The position numbers and the translations under genes were made by a program. From assembly GCA_003522105.1 (NCBI GenBank), contig DPGF01000111.1:22090-45871 (forward strand): a stretch of 23,782 nucleotides of DNA. The letters are read 5' to 3'. Below, one piece after another: positions 21,308 through 23,782 of this stretch; positions within the stretch are counted from its first letter, which is position 1, and every line of letters begins with the position of its first letter. A model generated the notes under the pieces. It made no database searches and had not been told where the DNA came from. It worked only from the letters and a program-made list of their open reading frames with translations. This DNA comes from Oscillibacter sp. (GTDB lineage Bacteria; Bacillota; Clostridia; Oscillospirales; Oscillospiraceae).

Positions 21308-23782
21308 TCACTTCTTGTCAAAGTAATAGTCGCGGAAGTTGTGGTACTGCGCGCCGTAGTAGCGCAGCAGGCGGTAGAGGCGGGGGAGCGGAAGGTCACC
21401 CTTGCAAAAGAGCACGTGCGTGCCCCTGAAGGCCTTGAGCTCTTCGGCAAGCTCGCTGTTCTTTACATAGCGGCGCAAAATGCCGGTCGGCACGTTCTGC
21501 CAGAGGGCGACGGTGTGGTTGTAAACGCAGTCCTCGCGCTTGCCGTAGACGATGTCATCGGTCAGAAGTTTCATCATATTGAGCCCTGCGGCACGGCAGA
21601 AGTAGCTGCTGCGGCCGAGGCGCGGGTTGATCTCAAAGAGCACATAGCGTCCTGTGCGGCAGTCGTACTTCATGTCGATGTTTGAAAAGCCGACGTAGCC
21701 GAGCTTTTCAAGGAATTCCTGCATCTTGTCGTACAGCGCCTGATCGCCGCGGGAAATGATGGCGGCATAGTTGCCGACGGACTTGGGGTCGTAGTATTCA
21801 AGCACCGGCTGGCCGAGACACATCGCGCGCACATGGCCGTCCAGATCGGAATAGCTGTTGAGCACGCGCATGGCGTCGTCGCCGCCGGGAATAAACTCCT
21901 GCAAGATGAGCTTGCCGCGATAGTCCGAGCGGTTCATATTGCGAACCATTTCGAGGTATTGCTCCTTCGTGTCGAAGAAGAATACCTTCTTCTGGCCTTC
22001 AAAGTGGCAGCGGAGATAGTCGAGCGCGTTGGAATTTTCGGGCTTGACGACGATGGGGAAGTCAAACGGCAGCCGCTCGGCGACGCTCTCACGCTCCTCG
22101 GGAGAGGCGACGACGGTCTTGGGATAGTCCATGCCGTACTGCTCGCAGAGGGCATAGAACTTGTCCTTCGTGTCAAAGGTCTCAAGAAGCTCTTCGGAGA
22201 TGAAGCGGTTCGCGATCAAGCCCTCAAAGTGGTCGTAGTGGCGGCAGAGAAGGCCGGTATAATAGTCTGAGCAGGGGATAACGAGCAGCTTTTCATAGTC
22301 CTGCGCGCACTGCTTCAAAACCTCGAGCAGCGCATCGGGGAAGACCTCCTCGCGCTCAAAATCCGGGATGATGCGGCAGAGGAACAGGTGCGAGTAGCGC
22401 GTGGGCACAAGCTGCTGCGTGCACAGCAGCAGCGGCGTGACGCCGTAGGCCTCGCGGAAGAGGCGCGCTGTGCCGTAGGCGTTTTCATCGCTGCCGAGGA
22501 TAATGGGCAGGAAATCCTTTTTCATCTGTTTGCCGCTGCTCCGGGGCGCTGCGGGGTGCGCAGCGTCGTACTCAGCAAGGAATTTTTTCGTCAGCTCCAC
22601 GTCGGAGGGGTAGGGAACGTAGGCGCTGCCGCGCTTCATCGTCGTCTCCTCGCCCTTGCCGGTCAAGAGAATAACGCGAGCGTCCTTGCCGTCCAAAATC
22701 GCGCGGCGGATGCACTCGCTGCGCTCTTCCAGTACAAGGTGCGGGCAGGCCACGTGCTTTTCAATGTCGGCGGCGATCTGCGCGAACGGCTCCTCGCCGG
22801 AGTCCTCCTCGGTGATAAAGACGAAGTCGCAGTTCTCTCCGCTCAGTTCGCCTAAGTCTTTCCTGCGCTGGAGCGCGTGGGAGCCGGGGCAGCCGAAGAC
22901 GGAGATCATCTGGCGGCCGGGGTATTCGATCTTCGTCGAACGGTAGAGCGCGTCAAAGCTCATGCGGTTGTGCGCATAGTCGACGATCACGGCGACCTTT
23001 TTGTCGCGGCTCTCGTAGATCTGCATGCGGCCTGCGGCGCGTGCCTTGCGAAGGCCGGAGCGCACATATTCCTCCGGCACATCAAGCGCCATGCAGATCG
23101 CCATGGCGGCGAGGGCATTGGAAATGTTGAAAAGACCGGGCATGGTGATGGAGAATTCGCCGTTGTACTTTGGCGAAACGACCGTAAAATAGAGTCCGTC
23201 GCTGCGTTTTTCCACATGCTGGCAGGAGACGGTGTCGCTCTCATGCGAGCCGAAGGTGATGAGGTTGCAGCGGTCCTTGGCGTATTCGATGACGCGATCC
23301 GAGTACTTGGCGTCGGTATTGACGCAGCCGAAGCGGCAGGAGTCGAAAATTTTGAGCTTGGAGTTGAAGTAATCCTCGAAGTCCGGGTGCTCGATGGGGC
23401 TGATGTGGTCGCTGCCGATGTTCAAAAATGCGCCGACGTCGAACGTGATGCCGCGCACGCGGCCGTATTTGAGCGCCTGGGACGAAGCCTCCATCACAAG
23501 GTGTGAAATGCCGGACTCGTAAGCGTTTTCAAAGTGCTGGTAGAGCTCAAGCACCTCGGGCGTGGTGATGTGAGATTCCTCACTTACTTTGCCGTCGTAG
23601 TTGTCGATGGAGGAGAGAATGGCGCACTCGGGCATCGACTGCGCGCGCAGCCAGTCGTTCAAAATGTAGCGCACGTAGTAAGCGGTGGTGCTCTTGCCCT
23701 TCGTGCCGGTGATGCCGATGCTCGTGAGCTTGTCCGTCACATGGTCGTAAAAGAGCTGCCCGAGCACGACGAGGGAATAGCG
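21308..23782 (-). CDS. Fused MurE-like Mur ligase and ATP-grasp ligase, 5'-truncated by window edge
   Basis: The frame is open to the window edge, so the N-terminus (about 90 residues in MurE) is missing; 824 residues are visible. Residues 1 to about 405 are a Mur ligase: P-loop GTKGKST (26-32), TTPE, MEASSQALKYGR, FLNIGSDHISPIEHPDFEDYF, a central Asn/Ala helix (NISNALAAMA), DYAHN and the C-terminal Rossmann domain. These resemble streptococcal-type MurE, which adds lysine to UDP-MurNAc-dipeptide. After a short linker, residues from about 420 form an ATP-grasp ligase (COG3919/D-aspartate-ligase-like): FLPIILGSDENAYG, the ATP-site lysine in IVVKPE, LQEFIPGGDD and the metal site FEINPRLGRSS. 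Both halves form amide bonds using ATP. Joint action in building a peptidoglycan stem or cross-bridge, or another peptide, is inference. I see no stop or frameshift between the halves. Confidence 0.9.
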   Translation of the reverse strand, partial: RYSLVVLGQLFYDHVTDKLTSIGITGTKGKSTTAYYVRYILNDWLRAQSMPECAILSSIDNYDGKVSEESHITTPEVLELYQHFENAYESGISHLVMEASSQALKYGRVRGITFDVGAFLNIGSDHISPIEHPDFEDYFNSKLKIFDSCRFGCVNTDAKYSDRVIEYAKDRCNLITFGSHESDTVSCQHVEKRSDGLYFTVVSPKYNGEFSITMPGLFNISNALAAMAICMALDVPEEYVRSGLRKARAAGRMQIYESRDKKVAVIVDYAHNRMSFDALYRSTKIEYPGRQMISVFGCPGSHALQRRKDLGELSGENCDFVFITEEDSGEEPFAQIAADIEKHVACPHLVLEERSECIRRAILDGKDARVILLTGKGEETTMKRGSAYVPYPSDVELTKKFLAEYDAAHPAAPRSSGKQMKKDFLPIILGSDENAYGTARLFREAYGVTPLLLCTQQLVPTRYSHLFLCRIIPDFEREEVFPDALLEVLKQCAQDYEKLLVIPCSDYYTGLLCRHYDHFEGLIANRFISEELLETFDTKDKFYALCEQYGMDYPKTVVASPEERESVAERLPFDFPIVVKPENSNALDYLRCHFEGQKKVFFFDTKEQYLEMVRNMNRSDYRGKLILQEFIPGGDDAMRVLNSYSDLDGHVRAMCLGQPVLEYYDPKSVGNYAAIISRGDQALYDKMQEFLEKLGYVGFSNIDMKYDCRTGRYVLFEINPRLGRSSYFCRAAGLNMMKLLTDDIVYGKREDCVYNHTVALWQNVPTGILRRYVKNSELAEELKAFRGTHVLFCKGDLPLPRLYRLLRYYGAQYHNFRDYYFDKK

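Noticed and set aside
22523..22525. Internal ATG as a separate start for the ATP-grasp half
   Set aside because: No stop codon separates the halves, and the nearest GGAG is 13 bases upstream, too far for a convincing start. An internal start producing some separate ATP-grasp protein cannot be fully excluded.

Overview
The window looks like chromosomal core DNA from a GC-rich, spore-forming Firmicute of the class Clostridia, most likely Oscillospiraceae/Ruminococcaceae. This is inferred from the gene order (spoIVFA/B-like pair, TIGR03960 and DUF2344 genes, rplS-lepB-rbgA-rnhB-yraN, tig-clpP-clpX-lon-ysxC), the Shine-Dalgarno-led starts, the FeoB-associated Cys-rich protein and the GC content (high fifties percent by eye). 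I could not run a taxonomic search. Coding density is high. No intergenic gap exceeds 300 bases, and I see no tRNA, rRNA, insertion sequence, prophage or CRISPR array.

Plus strand, 1-17158. (a) The 3' part of feoB and a small Cys-rich membrane protein make an iron-uptake unit closed by a strong terminator. (b) A SpoIVFA-like LytM protein overlaps a SpoIVFB-like M50 protease, which suggests a sporulation signalling pair. (c) A B12-binding-type radical SAM protein overlaps a DUF2344 protein. (d) rplS has an L19-type leader and its own terminator. (e) lepB, rbgA, rnhB, yraN and a metallophosphoesterase are tightly packed, serving secretion, 50S assembly and RNA:DNA processing. (f) tig, clpP, clpX, lon and ysxC form the protein folding and degradation block, followed by a ribosome-assembly GTPase and a terminator.

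Minus strand, 23782-17235. From right to left: a 5'-truncated fusion of a MurE-like Mur ligase to an ATP-grasp ligase; an uncharacterised exported, membrane-anchored protein with an EF-hand-like loop; and a likely operon of an NhaC-family antiporter, a TrmH/SpoU RNA methyltransferase and a class I methyltransferase. The antiporter has a perfect consensus promoter (TTGACA-17-TATAAT), immediately followed by an intrinsic-terminator-like hairpin before the start codon.

Most of the window is conserved housekeeping. The parts most worth a second look are the Mur ligase/ATP-grasp fusion, the terminator placed about 35 nt after the antiporter promoter, the uncharacterised membrane protein beside them, the inverted repeats around the tig promoter and before clpP, and a substituted GRG motif in RNase HII.
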